Shown here: positions 8,149 to 15,963 of the stretch, piece by piece | Layout: each line of letters opens with the position of its first letter | How positions within the stretch are numbered: position 1 is the first letter of the stretch | Source: Vulcanimicrobiota bacterium | Lineage (GTDB): Bacteria; Vulcanimicrobiota; Vulcanimicrobiia; Vulcanimicrobiales; Vulcanimicrobiaceae | Assembly (NCBI GenBank): GCA_030038215.1 | Contig: JASHPI010000125.1 | Location: forward strand, 1 to 43,157 | Length of the DNA stretch: 43,157 nt | Direction: 5' to 3' | The notes under the pieces: generated by a model | The model's database searches: none | What the model was told of the DNA's origin: nothing | What the model saw: only the letters and a program-made list of their open reading frames with translations | Made by a program: the position numbers and the translations under genes

Positions 8149-8946
8149 ATGCACCACCCAGCCGATCCTTCACCTCCGCTCAAGACAGGCTCTCCGAATG
8201 CACGGAAGCCTGGTGAGCCGCATTATCTGCCGATCGACCGGAGCCGGTTCTTTCGCTCGTTCCACCACGCGTTCGAAGGGATCCTGTACGCGACACGCAC
8301 GCAGCCGAATATGCGCGTGCACTTTCTCATCGCAGCGCTGGTGCTGCTGGCCACGCTGATTCTTCGCCTCGACCGCTTTTACGTAATCGCGACGTTGATC
8401 GTGATCGTGGTCGTCTTGAGCCTGGAGCTGATGAATACCGCGATCGAAGCGATCGTCGATTTGTTAACGGTCGCGCACCACCCGCTCGCAAAAAGTGCCA
8501 AAGACGCGGCCGCCGGCGCCGTTCTGATCGGCGCGGTCGGTGCAGTCTTCGCCGGCTACCTGATCTTCTATCAGGGCATCATCAGCGGCGGCACGCGCGT
8601 TTTCGAGGCGGTGCAGTCGGTGCCGGCCAACGTTGCGCTCATCGTCCTGGCCGTCGTGGCCATCGCGACCATCTTCGCCAAGGCCTGGACCGGCCGGGGC
8701 TCGGCCTTGCAGGGGGGCGCCGTCTCGGGCCACGCCGCGATCGCCTTTGCGGTGGCTACGATGCTGGCGTTTTTCTACCAGAAGCCTCTGGCGGCGATTC
8801 TGGCCTATTTCGTGGCCTTTCTGGTCGCCCAGAGCCGGGTCGAAGCGCGCATCCACCGGCCCTTCGAGGTCTTCTGGGGGGCTGTGCTCGGTACGCTCGT
8901 GGCGCTGGCGATCTACATGCTGGTGCGCCCTCACGTTGTGCTATAA
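8149..8946 (+). CDS. dgkA: Undecaprenol/diacylglycerol kinase-PAP2 phosphatase fusion
   Basis: A 265-residue membrane protein with two enzyme domains. Residues about 35-140 are a DgkA-type kinase, with the signature ELMNTAIEAIVDLL and later AKDAAAGAVL. Residues about 160-265 are PAP2-like: an SGHAAIAFA motif (H195) and an SRVEARIHRPFE motif (H236). In Gram-positive-like gene orders dgkA follows ybeY and phosphorylates undecaprenol; a PAP2 domain would dephosphorylate lipid phosphates, so the fusion could tune undecaprenyl phosphate or phosphatidate levels. The PAP2 motifs are imperfect: no clear KxxxxxxRP, and Glu where the third motif usually has Asp. Phosphatase activity is therefore unsure. 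The N-terminal 30 residues are hydrophilic. Confidence 0.88.
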   Translation: MHHPADPSPPLKTGSPNARKPGEPHYLPIDRSRFFRSFHHAFEGILYATRTQPNMRVHFLIAALVLLATLILRLDRFYVIATLIVIVVVLSLELMNTAIEAIVDLLTVAHHPLAKSAKDAAAGAVLIGAVGAVFAGYLIFYQGIISGGTRVFEAVQSVPANVALIVLAVVAIATIFAKAWTGRGSALQGGAVSGHAAIAFAVATMLAFFYQKPLAAILAYFVAFLVAQSRVEARIHRPFEVFWGAVLGTLVALAIYMLVRPHVVL

Positions 8947-8947
8947 T
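8939..8947 (+). promoter_or_regulatory. Extended -10 element upstream of CorC/CNNM gene
   Basis: TGCTATAAT is a perfect extended -10 and spans the end of the dgkA gene. No convincing -35 is present. The predicted transcription start (8954-8955) is only 2-3 bases before the TTG start codon at 8957, so a transcript from here would be practically leaderless. Confidence 0.45.
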
Positions 8948-8956
8948 GGCGCCTAC

Positions 8957-10291
8957 TTGAACACGGATCCGTCCCGAAGTACCCCGGAAGCCTTACCGTT
9001 CCAGCTCGCCGCCTTGGTGGCGCTCGTCCTCCTGGCGGCGTTCTTCTCCGCGGCCGAGGCCGCTTTGGTTTCGATCTCTCGGTTGCGCGCCCGGGCGCTC
9101 TCCGAGCGCCGCGTCCGCGGTTCGAAGAACCTCGAGCGAGTGGTCGACGACAAGAACCGCTTCCTGACATCGGTCCTGGTCGGCAACACCATCGTGCTGC
9201 TCATCTCCTCATCCCTCGCGACCTACGTGGCCATCTCGTTGCAGCTCCCCTCGGCGGTCGTGCTCTCCACCTTCGTGATGACGATCGTGCTGTTGCTCTT
9301 CGGCGAGATCGTGCCAAAGACGATCGCCACCAACGATGCCGAACGCTGGGCACTCCGTCTGGCAACGCCGATCCGCTACGCCGCCTACGTCCTCGCGCCG
9401 ATCGCGCGGACGTTTCAGATTGCTACCGACCTGCTGTTGCGCCCGCTGCATATCAGGCACGCGCATCGCGTCTACGTCACGGAAGAAGATATCCGTGCCT
9501 TGGTTAACGTCGGGGCGGAGCAGCGTGTAATCGAGGAACAAGAACGCGAGCTGATCCATTCGGTGATGCAGTTCGGCGATACCATCGTGCGCGAGGTGAT
9601 GACGCCCCGCCCGGAGATGATCGCGGTCTCGATCGAGGATTCGCCACGCCGAGTGCTCGATGCCGTCATCGCCGACGGCTACTCGAAGCTGCCCGTCTAC
9701 AAGGAATCGAAGGACGACATCGTGGGCGTCATCCACGACCGTGAGCTTTTGATCGCGCTGGCCAACGGCTCGCTGGCTCATGCCAGTGTCGGCGCGCTGA
9801 TGCGCCCGGTCGTGCACGTCCCCGAGACGAAGAAGATTTCCGATATGCTGCGCGAGATGCAGCGCGACAAGTTCTCGCTCGCCATCGTCGTGGACGAATA
9901 CGGCGGTACGGCCGGTTTGGTCACGATGGAAGATCTCTTGGAAGAAATCGTCGGCGAAATACGCGATGAGCACGACGAAGACGAACAGGAGCCGATTGCG
10001 CTCGTTGGGGAGGGCGAAGCGGTCGTCGAAGCGGGCACGAACATCGAAGACGTCAACGCGAGGCTGGGGACCAAGCTTCCTACCGAGGACTTCGAGACGA
10101 TCGGAGGCTACACGGTCGGCCTTTTCGGGCGGCTTCCGACCGAAGGCGAAGAGGTTGAAGCCGACGCGCACACGCGCTTGCGCGTCGATCGCACCCACGG
10201 CCGGCGGATTCTCTCCGTTCGCATATATACCAACGGGACGATCGATCGAACGCAGGAGTCCGAAGACCCTGACGCCGCCGCGCAGCTATAA
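8957..10291 (+). CDS. CNNM/HlyC-CorC family membrane protein with CBS pair
   Basis: A 444-residue protein. Residues about 15-180 are the CNNM (DUF21) transmembrane domain, with the FFSAAEAALVSISRLR signature and LLLFGEIVPKTIA. Residues about 205-330 hold two CBS domains, with VMTPRPEMIAV and VDEYGGTAGLVTMEDLLEEIVGE segments. Residues about 345-430 are the CorC/HlyC C-terminal domain. Family members are implicated in Mg2+/Co2+ efflux or transport. TTG at 8957 is chosen because it gives the normal N-terminus just before the first membrane helix. The gene lies between dgkA and recO, as in Firmicutes. Confidence 0.92.
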   Translation: MNTDPSRSTPEALPFQLAALVALVLLAAFFSAAEAALVSISRLRARALSERRVRGSKNLERVVDDKNRFLTSVLVGNTIVLLISSSLATYVAISLQLPSAVVLSTFVMTIVLLLFGEIVPKTIATNDAERWALRLATPIRYAAYVLAPIARTFQIATDLLLRPLHIRHAHRVYVTEEDIRALVNVGAEQRVIEEQERELIHSVMQFGDTIVREVMTPRPEMIAVSIEDSPRRVLDAVIADGYSKLPVYKESKDDIVGVIHDRELLIALANGSLAHASVGALMRPVVHVPETKKISDMLREMQRDKFSLAIVVDEYGGTAGLVTMEDLLEEIVGEIRDEHDEDEQEPIALVGEGEAVVEAGTNIEDVNARLGTKLPTEDFETIGGYTVGLFGRLPTEGEEVEADAHTRLRVDRTHGRRILSVRIYTNGTIDRTQESEDPDAAAQL

Positions 10292-11015
10292 GACGCGCGG
10301 GCTCGTCTTGCGCTCACGCCAGCTCGGCGAAGCCGACCGGATCGTTACCCTTTTTACGAGCGAACGCGGCAAGCTCGACGCCGTTGCCAAAGGCGTGCGC
10401 CGAACGCGCAGTCATTTATCCGGCCGCCTGGAGTTTGCGAACGAGTGCGAGCTGGGCATGCATCGCGGACGCTCGCTCGACGTGATTGTCTCGGCGGAGA
10501 TCATCCGATCGCCGTGGTCGCAACTGGTGGAGCCCGAGCGCTTTGCTGCCGCTTCGCTGGCGGTCGAGCTGGTCGATTCCTTCTGTGAGCCCGAGCTCGC
10601 GTTACCCGATGTGTACGCGCTTCTCGCCGGAGCGATCGGTGCCATCGCGGTTTCGTCCGCGCCCCTCGCGCTGTTGCCGCGCTTCTCATTACGCCTGCTC
10701 GACGCGCTGGGGCTGGCTCCTCCGCTGACGGTCTGCGTGCGGTGCGGTGCGGATCTGACGGGCGAACGGATTTGGCTGGACGCGCAGGCCGGGGGCATCG
10801 TCGACGAGGGGTGCCGCGAGCGCTGGCGTGAGCTTCCCGAGCTCAACCAACGCGATCTCGCGAACCTCCGCGCCCTGGCGGCCCCAAAAGCGGATGCGAG
10901 TGCCGTCACGTTCGATGCGACGCCTCAGGCGGCGGCCGCAGTGGAGGAGCTCGTCGCGCATCACCTGGGGCGCCGTCCCAAGGCCGTCGCCCAGGTGCGC
11001 GCGCTCGCCACGTGA
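10269..11015 (+). CDS. recO: DNA repair protein RecO
   Basis: A 248-residue RecO. The N-terminal OB-fold begins YKTRGLVLRSRQLGEADRIV and continues with FTSERGKLDAVAKGVRR. A zinc-binding region has C156 and C159 (CVRC) and C182, three of the usual four cysteines. RecO loads RecA with RecR in the RecFOR pathway. No ATG, GTG or TTG gives the conserved N-terminus, so I propose CTG at 10269, about 10 bases after a GCAGGAG ribosome-binding site and inside the end of the CorC gene (23-base overlap). The stop overlaps the GTG of ruvX. Confidence 0.9.
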   Translation: MTPPRSYKTRGLVLRSRQLGEADRIVTLFTSERGKLDAVAKGVRRTRSHLSGRLEFANECELGMHRGRSLDVIVSAEIIRSPWSQLVEPERFAAASLAVELVDSFCEPELALPDVYALLAGAIGAIAVSSAPLALLPRFSLRLLDALGLAPPLTVCVRCGADLTGERIWLDAQAGGIVDEGCRERWRELPELNQRDLANLRALAAPKADASAVTFDATPQAAAAVEELVAHHLGRRPKAVAQVRALAT

Positions 11016-11428
11016 TCATGGCGCTCGACGTCGGCGCGAAGCGCATCGGCGTTGCGGTAGCAGATCCAGCCGGCAAGCTGGCAGTGCCCGTCGCGACGAT
11101 CGTGCGCACCAGCGTGCATGACGACTTGGCGCGCATTGCCGAGTACCTCGAATCGTACGGCGTTACCGCGCTCGTCGTCGGCGATCCGATCACGCTGGGC
11201 GGCGAACGCGGGCTTGCAGCACAGAAGATCGATGAGTTCGTCGAGCTTTTGGCTCGCGTTTTTGCCGGTCCAATCTACCGCGTCGACGAACGCATGACAA
11301 CCGCGCAGGCTACGAAGAGCCTGATCGCCGCCGACGTCTCGCGGCGCAAACGGCGCGAGATCGTCGACCAAATTGCCGCTGCCCTGATCTTAGAGTCCTT
11401 CCTTGCTCGAGGCGGCTCCGCACGGTGA
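11012..11428 (+). CDS. ruvX: Putative pre-16S rRNA nuclease / Holliday-junction resolvase-like YqgF
   Basis: A 138-residue RuvX/YqgF protein of the RNase H fold: an ALDVGAKRIGVAVAD first strand with the catalytic Asp, a VVGDPITLGGERG loop, a VDERMTTAQA motif and a C-terminal VDQIAAALIL helix with the last Asp. It matures the 5' end of 16S rRNA and was earlier proposed as a resolvase. The start is GTG at 11012 (GTGA overlap with recO) or ATG two codons later. It overlaps mltG by 4 bases, as in the yrrK-yrrL arrangement of Bacillus. Confidence 0.93.
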   Translation: MIMALDVGAKRIGVAVADPAGKLAVPVATIVRTSVHDDLARIAEYLESYGVTALVVGDPITLGGERGLAAQKIDEFVELLARVFAGPIYRVDERMTTAQATKSLIAADVSRRKRREIVDQIAAALILESFLARGGSAR

Positions 11429-12420
11429 CGCCGCTTCGCCGCGTGGTGGTGTGGGTGACGGTATCGGTAGCGGTGCTCGCCGCCGTCGCCGGCTGGTCTT
11501 TCTATGCCGTCTTTGGGGATCGCTCGTACCCGTCGACGCAAACGCAAGTGATCGTCCAACAGGGAGAGACGTTCGATGAGATCGCGCGCAGGCTGGCTGC
11601 GAACGGCGTCGTCGGGAACGTGCTGACGTTCCGGACGTTGGCGCGTCTGCGCGGCCAAGACACGGCCGTTCGCGCCGGCGAGTATCGCTTCGCAGCGCAC
11701 CAAACGCAAGACGAGATCCTTCACGCTCTGGTCAGCGGCAGCGCGCAGGTCGCGGTCTGGGTCACGATCCCCGAAGGATTTACGGCTGCGCAGATCGCGA
11801 CGCGCCTGCAGGAGGCCGGCGCCGGCAGCGCGCCTGCGTTTCTCCAAGGCTTCATGCGCAATACGATTGTCGTCGACGGCACCCGCACGAAGAGTCTGGA
11901 AGGCTTCTTGTTTCCGAATACCTACCTCGTTCCGCTCGGAGAGACGCCGCAACGTATTGCAGAGCTCTTCACCCAAGAGTTTTTCAATCAGCTCCCGCCG
12001 GATGCCGCCGATCGAGCGCGCGCGCTGAAGGTGACGGTACCGCAGGCCGTGACCGTAGCCTCCTTGGTAGAGCGCGAGGCCAAAGCCGACGTTGACCGTC
12101 CCAAGATCGCGGCGGTCATCTACAACCGGTTACGCTTGAAGATGCCCCTGCAAGTCGATGCTACGATCGAGTACGCCCTGCCCGCGCACAAGAGTCAGCT
12201 CTCCTCAAGTGATCTGCGGATCGACTCGCCTTACAACAGCTATGCGCATGCCGGCTTACCGCCGACGCCGATCGCCAACCCCGGACGCCCATCGCTGGAA
12301 GCGGCCCTCCACCCGTCGAAGGGCGACGATCTCTACTACGTGTACTGCGGGAATGGGCGTCACGTGTTTGCCAAGACGCTTGCCGAGCATAATGCGAATG
12401 TCGCCCGATGCCTGCGATAG
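11425..12420 (+). CDS. mltG: Endolytic murein transglycosylase MltG
   Basis: A 331-residue MltG (YceG). One N-terminal membrane helix (residues about 8-28) is followed by a LysM-like domain (QVIVQQGETFDEIARRL) and the catalytic domain with SLVEREA, where E216 aligns with the catalytic Glu of E. coli MltG. A VIYNRLRLKMPLQVDAT segment and a final YYVYCGNGRHVFAKT segment complete the family pattern. It cleaves nascent peptidoglycan glycan strands outside the membrane and limits their length. The start is GTG overlapping the ruvX stop. Confidence 0.95.
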   Translation: MTPLRRVVVWVTVSVAVLAAVAGWSFYAVFGDRSYPSTQTQVIVQQGETFDEIARRLAANGVVGNVLTFRTLARLRGQDTAVRAGEYRFAAHQTQDEILHALVSGSAQVAVWVTIPEGFTAAQIATRLQEAGAGSAPAFLQGFMRNTIVVDGTRTKSLEGFLFPNTYLVPLGETPQRIAELFTQEFFNQLPPDAADRARALKVTVPQAVTVASLVEREAKADVDRPKIAAVIYNRLRLKMPLQVDATIEYALPAHKSQLSSSDLRIDSPYNSYAHAGLPPTPIANPGRPSLEAALHPSKGDDLYYVYCGNGRHVFAKTLAEHNANVARCLR

Positions 12421-12434
12421 AAGGGAAGCGGTCA

Positions 12435-12731
12435 ATGCCATCCACCAACGGCGAGGCTCCGCCGGCGCCGCTGCAACTAAGCGAAATCTTGCAGATCGAA
12501 ACCAACGACGGCGTTCGGCGGCCCTTCAAGGTCGTCGGGATCCTCGAGGATGAGGAGGACGGGACGTCCTACGCGGTTCTCGTGCATGAACCCGACGCCG
12601 ACAGCGACGGCGAGTTCATCGTGACCGACCTCGAGGGCAACCTCCTCGACAACGACGGGCTCGCCCAAGAGATTCTCGACGACTTCCTGGCGCTCGCGCA
12701 GGAAGGTGAGGACGGAGGAACGCCCGCCTAA
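12435..12731 (+). CDS. DUF1292-like acidic protein (YrzB-type)
   Basis: A 98-residue, very acidic protein. After a roughly 12-residue disordered start it has ILQIETNDGVRRPFKVVGIL, then EDGTSYAVLVHE and a LLDNDGLAQEILDDFL helix, the layout of DUF1292. In Bacillus the DUF1292 gene yrzB is a neighbour of yrrK (ruvX) and yrrL (mltG), matching the context here. I chose ATG 12435, which has an AAGGGAAG ribosome-binding site about 8 bases upstream, over an in-frame ATG at 12408 inside mltG. The function is unknown. Its stop codon lies in a GCCCGC-CTAA-GCGGGC hairpin (12722-12737). Confidence 0.8.
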   Translation: MPSTNGEAPPAPLQLSEILQIETNDGVRRPFKVVGILEDEEDGTSYAVLVHEPDADSDGEFIVTDLEGNLLDNDGLAQEILDDFLALAQEGEDGGTPA

Positions 12732-12737
12732 GCGGGC
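12722..12737 (+). other. GC hairpin around stop codon of DUF1292 gene
   Basis: GCCCGC, CTAA, GCGGGC: a perfect 6-bp stem with a 4-base loop holding the stop codon. There is no T-tract, so it is unlikely to be a full terminator. It may separate the DUF1292 unit from the glycosyltransferase or protect the mRNA end. Confidence 0.4.
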
Positions 12738-12749
12738 TCACGCATCGCG

Positions 12750-13886
12750 ATGCGCGTGCTCTTCCTGTCCGCAAGCGTGGGCGTGGGTCACCTCTCGGCC
12801 GCCAACGCCGTGGCCGCGGAGCTGCACCGGATCGAGCCGGGGGCGCGCACGCCGGTGGTGGACTCGTACAAGTACGCCGCCTTGGTCGTTTCGCGCATCG
12901 TTTCCGACGGCTACCTGCAAATGGTAAAGACGATTCCGCAGATGTATCGCTATATCTACAATCGCGCGGAGCGCGCCCGAGAAGTGGGCCCGTTGCGAAC
13001 CTGGGCACATCAGTTTACCGCATCGAATTTACGTCCTCTGATGCTACGCGAACAGCCCGACGCGGTCGTGTGCACGCATGCGTTCCCGTGCGGCGCCATG
13101 GCGGAGTACAAGCGTTCCTTTGGCGATGCGCCTCCGGTGGTGGGAATCGTAACGGACTTCGCCGTGCACGGTTTTTGGATTCACGATAACGTTGACGGTT
13201 ACGTCGTCGCTACCGATTCAATTCGCAATGTCCTGACGGCGCGCGGAGTCGCAGCGAAGTCGATCTCGGTCAGCGGCATACCGGTAGGGCGAGATTTCGC
13301 GGGCTCAGGCGAAAGCCGCGACGCCTTGCGCGAACGCCTCGATCTGCCGCGCGATCGGCAGGTCGTGCTCCTGATGGGAGGGGGGCTTGGGATCGCCCCG
13401 CTCGAGCGCATGATGCGCGCGCTCGAATCGATTCCGGTACCGTTGGCGGCGGTCGTCGTCACCGGCCGGAATAAGCGCACGCAGCGCCGCGTGATGATGG
13501 CGGCGGAAGGTGTCAGCTATCCCGTGCGCGCGCTCGGCTTCGTCGAGAACGTCTACGATTACATGCACGCTGCCGACGCTCTCGTCACCAAGCCGGGCGG
13601 TCTTACCACCGCCGAGGGGCTGGTGGCGCAGATCCCGATGGTGCTGTGTAAGCCGCTGCCCGGCCAGGAAGAGCGCAACGCTCGCATCCTGGTTGAGGCC
13701 GGCGCTGCGATTCGTAGCCGCCGGCTTGAGGAGCTTCCGAGGGCGCTTGAGGCGGTGCTCACCGATGCCGGCAAACGCGAGCGCATGATTGCAGGCGCGC
13801 GCCGACTCGCGCGTCCGAACGCGGCCGGCGCGGCGGCTGCGATGATTGCACGCCTGGTGAAGTTACGAAAGGAGAGCGTCGCATGA
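12750..13886 (+). CDS. MGDG synthase/UgtP-like glycolipid glycosyltransferase (GT28)
   Basis: A 378-residue GT-B enzyme. The N-terminus MRVLFLSASVGVGHLSAANA has the GHxxAAxA pattern of the MGDG-synthase N-terminal domain. A VGIVTDFAVHGFWIHDNVDGY segment (residues about 130-150) and the later KPGGLTTAEGL motif with the donor-binding region (about 285-300) fit UgtP/MGDG synthases and MurG relatives. Such enzymes transfer a hexose to diacylglycerol on the inner membrane face. Nearby dgkA-PAP2 makes a lipid-metabolism context plausible. The stop overlaps the ATG of the DoxX gene. Whether the product is a glucosyl or galactosyl lipid is unknown. Confidence 0.85.
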   Translation: MRVLFLSASVGVGHLSAANAVAAELHRIEPGARTPVVDSYKYAALVVSRIVSDGYLQMVKTIPQMYRYIYNRAERAREVGPLRTWAHQFTASNLRPLMLREQPDAVVCTHAFPCGAMAEYKRSFGDAPPVVGIVTDFAVHGFWIHDNVDGYVVATDSIRNVLTARGVAAKSISVSGIPVGRDFAGSGESRDALRERLDLPRDRQVVLLMGGGLGIAPLERMMRALESIPVPLAAVVVTGRNKRTQRRVMMAAEGVSYPVRALGFVENVYDYMHAADALVTKPGGLTTAEGLVAQIPMVLCKPLPGQEERNARILVEAGAAIRSRRLEELPRALEAVLTDAGKRERMIAGARRLARPNAAGAAAAMIARLVKLRKESVA

Positions 13887-14422
13887 ATCTGCCTTCGTCG
13901 CGTCTCTACGCCGGTTGGCTAGCCATCGTTCGCATTCTGACGGGTGCGATCTGGTTGATGCACGGCGTTCCGAAGTTTCTTCACAGCGAGATGTTCATGC
14001 CGCCCAACGGGTTCATCGGAACCTACGTCACGCAAGGCCTTTCCAAAACGATCGGCCCGTACCACGACTTCCTCGCGAACGCCGTGCAGCCGAACATCGC
14101 GATCTTCGCCGAGCTGGTTCGCCTCGGCGAGGTCTGCGTCGGAATCTCGTTGGTTCTCGGTCTGTTGACGCGCCTGGGAGGCTTCTTCGGCATCGTGCTT
14201 ACGCTGAACTACATCGCCGCGCGCGGAGGCCTGGGCACGCTGAGCGAGTGGTCGAGCATCGACGCCTGTTTGATGTTGCTTTCCGCGATCAATCTGGTGC
14301 TCCCGACCGGCCGATTTCTGGGGATCGACCGCCTCTTCACGCGCCGGTACGATACGGAGCCTCCGCTCATGGCTGAGTTCGTACAGGAGCGCCCCCTCGA
14401 TGGTCCCCGGGCCCCGAGCTAG
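13883..14422 (+). CDS. DoxX-family membrane protein
   Basis: A 179-residue membrane protein with about four helices: RILTGAIWLMHGVPKF (residues 13-28), a segment near 70-95, GGFFGIVLTLNYIAA (about 98-112) and a last one near 125-140. The first helix with its MHG..KF pattern and the LGLLTRLGG loop are typical of DoxX/TQO small-subunit-like proteins, which are linked to quinone redox or sulfur/oxidative stress. It overlaps the preceding glycosyltransferase by 4 bases, so it is probably cotranscribed. The long hydrophilic C-terminus (from about 155) is not part of the family core. Confidence 0.8.
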   Translation: MNLPSSRLYAGWLAIVRILTGAIWLMHGVPKFLHSEMFMPPNGFIGTYVTQGLSKTIGPYHDFLANAVQPNIAIFAELVRLGEVCVGISLVLGLLTRLGGFFGIVLTLNYIAARGGLGTLSEWSSIDACLMLLSAINLVLPTGRFLGIDRLFTRRYDTEPPLMAEFVQERPLDGPRAPS

Positions 14423-14443
14423 TAGGTCCTCTACGAAGGGGTA

Positions 14444-14452
14444 TGGTATAGT
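14444..14452 (+). promoter_or_regulatory. Extended -10 for tRNA-Ser/tRNA-Arg unit
   Basis: TGGTATAGT: an extended -10 with 5 of 6 consensus bases. The predicted start is near 14459, 11 bases before the mature tRNA-Ser 5' end. No good -35 is seen, which an extended -10 can tolerate. Confidence 0.5.
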
Positions 14453-14469
14453 CGTCGGCGTCCACTGGG

Positions 14470-14559
14470 GGAGAGATGGCCGAGCGGCTGAAGGCGGCGG
14501 TTTGCTAAACCGTTATACGATGTAAAGTCGTATCGAGGGTTCGAATCCCTCTCTCTCCG
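14470..14559 (+). tRNA. tRNA-Ser(GCT)
   Basis: A 90-base class II tRNA: acceptor GGAGAGA/TCTCTCC, anticodon loop with GCT, a long variable arm and T-arm GAGGG-TTCGAAT-CCCTC. It reads AGC/AGU codons. The 3' CCA is not encoded. It is followed 6 bases later by tRNA-Arg. Confidence 0.95.
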
Positions 14560-14565
14560 AAGCGC

Positions 14566-14639
14566 GCGGTCGTAGCTCAATTGGATAGAGCAACAGGCTA
14601 CGAACTTGTAGGCTGGGGGTTCGAGTCCCTCCGACCGCG
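14566..14639 (+). tRNA. tRNA-Arg(ACG)
   Basis: A 74-base tRNA: acceptor GCGGTCG/CGACCGC, anticodon loop CTACGAA with anticodon ACG. A34 is the usual substrate of TadA, which makes inosine so the tRNA reads CGU, CGC and CGA; tadA lies 1.8 kb downstream. CCA is not encoded. Confidence 0.95.
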
Positions 14640-14669
14640 ATTCTCTTCTCCACTCGTTAGCCGCTAACG

Positions 14670-14692
14670 GCAGCTTTACAAGGGCTGCTTTT
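14670..14692 (+). terminator. Probable terminator of tRNA-Ser/tRNA-Arg unit
   Basis: GCAGC (14670-14674), a 9-base loop, GCTGC (14684-14688) and TTTT. It lies 30 bases after the tRNA-Arg gene. A second small hairpin, CGTTAG-CCG-CTAACG, lies just before it. The short stem makes this only moderately sure. Confidence 0.45.
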
Positions 14693-14779
14693 GCCGCTGG
14701 GAGAGCTACCGCCGCGCCCATGTCACAATGGGCGGCGTCTGAGTGCTATGGTTTCGGGCGGGGTCGCCGACTCCGACCG

Positions 14780-14785
14780 TATAAT
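14780..14785 (+). promoter_or_regulatory. Perfect -10 (TATAAT) upstream of propeller lipoprotein
   Basis: TATAAT at this position predicts a start near 14792. No -35-like hexamer at 16-18 bases was found. The resulting leader of about 58 bases would begin with the strong hairpin at 14800-14821. Confidence 0.45.
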
Positions 14786-14799
14786 ACCGTTTGCGGAAG

Positions 14800-14821
14800 G
14801 CAGGCCCGTGTGCGGGCCTGC
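14800..14821 (+). other. Strong hairpin in 5' leader of propeller lipoprotein gene
   Basis: GCAGGCCCG (14800-14808), loop TGTG, CGGGCCTGC (14813-14821): a perfect 9-bp GC-rich stem. There is no T-tract after it. It ends 14 bases before the AAGGAG ribosome-binding site, so it may stabilise the mRNA or influence translation. Confidence 0.6.
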
Positions 14822-14849
14822 GAAGGAGCGTTCCCAAGGAGCATTCGCA

Positions 14850-15887
14850 ATGAACATCATGTCGGATTTGGCCGATGCGAAAGTTTTTCGTATTTGCGCG
14901 GCCGCTGCTATTCTGACAGGCTGCGGTGGATTGCAAGCGCAAAACGGATTGCAGGCGCAAAACGGATTGCAGGTACAGAGCAGCGCGCTCACTCCCGTGC
15001 GCGCAAACCCCGCCGAGTGGGGACACAATCACCATCGATCATGGATGTCTCCAAAAGCCAAAAGCGAAGATCTCTTGTACGTCTCGAATCTCGGCAACAG
15101 TACCGTCAGCGTCTACTCGCTTTCACAGCGCAAACTCGTAGGAATGCTGACCGGCCTGGGCGACCCGTACGGCCTTTGCAGCGATACGCAGGGCAACGTA
15201 TGGATCGTGCTCTGGGGGCCGTCGAAGGTGGTAGAGTTCGCGCACGGCGGCACGCAGATCCTCAAGCGCCTCGACGATCCTAAGGGTAACCCCTACGACT
15301 GCTCGGTCGATCCAACGACCGGAAATCTCGCCGTCACCAACTGGAACTTCGGGGGCTACTGGTTGCAGGGCAACGTTGCAGTGTACGCGCACGCAAGCGG
15401 CACGCCGCACCTCTATAACGGCCAGTGGTTCTGGTATTTCTACGGTGTCGCGTACGACGACCGCGGAAATCTCTACGCGGATGGCCTTTCCAGCTATTTT
15501 AACGGCCTTTTCTGCGTGGGGATCCTCCGCAAAGGCGGTGCGTCGTTCGAGGATATCCTGATCAAACCTGAACTGCACCCGACCGTTCTGGCCGGCGTTG
15601 GGTGGGACGGCAAGCACGTGGTCGTCGGCGACGGATCGGGTGTCTGGCAGTATCAGATCACCGGGCTTAAGGGGAAAGCAATCGGCTACACGCCGCTCAA
15701 TCCGTGGCACCTGGCGACGCAGTTTTGGGTCTCGAGCAACAACCCACGGTCGATCTTTGCCTCGAATTACGGCGACCCCGGCGGGGTGCATTTGTGGAGG
15801 TATCCGGCCGGCGGCGCGTCTTTCAAGAAGGTCGACGACGCCCTCGACGCGCCTTATGGACTGACCGTCAGCCTAGCCAAGAACTAG
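14850..15887 (+). CDS. Beta-propeller lipoprotein (YncE/NHL-like)
   Basis: A 345-residue lipoprotein. The signal peptide ends in lipobox LTGC (C25). Right after it are three short repeats (GLQAQN, GLQAQN, GLQVQS). The rest shows YVSNLGNSTVSVYS-type propeller blades with GDPYGLC, NVWIV and DAPYGLTV repeats, as in NHL/YncE/SMP-30-like proteins. ATG 14850 is supported by AAGGAG 8 bases upstream. Many such YVSN propellers of unknown function occur in Eremiobacterota-type soil genomes. It is inserted between tRNA genes and may have its own promoter (14780). Substrate or partner unknown. Confidence 0.8.
   Translation: MNIMSDLADAKVFRICAAAAILTGCGGLQAQNGLQAQNGLQVQSSALTPVRANPAEWGHNHHRSWMSPKAKSEDLLYVSNLGNSTVSVYSLSQRKLVGMLTGLGDPYGLCSDTQGNVWIVLWGPSKVVEFAHGGTQILKRLDDPKGNPYDCSVDPTTGNLAVTNWNFGGYWLQGNVAVYAHASGTPHLYNGQWFWYFYGVAYDDRGNLYADGLSSYFNGLFCVGILRKGGASFEDILIKPELHPTVLAGVGWDGKHVVVGDGSGVWQYQITGLKGKAIGYTPLNPWHLATQFWVSSNNPRSIFASNYGDPGGVHLWRYPAGGASFKKVDDALDAPYGLTVSLAKN
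14929..14982 (+). repeat. Three tandem copies of an 18-bp unit inside lipoprotein gene
   Basis: The unit GGATTGCARGCGCAAAAC occurs at 14929-14946 and 14947-14964, with a diverged third copy at 14965-14982. It encodes the six-residue repeats just after the lipidated cysteine, a place where linker length can vary by slippage without harming the fold. Confidence 0.9.
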
Positions 15888-15963
15888 CCGTCCTCGGCTC
15901 GAAACGCGCAACCTCGAGGGCATCCGGCCCGTTATTAGCCGTGCGTCGGAGCGAAGCGGCTGC

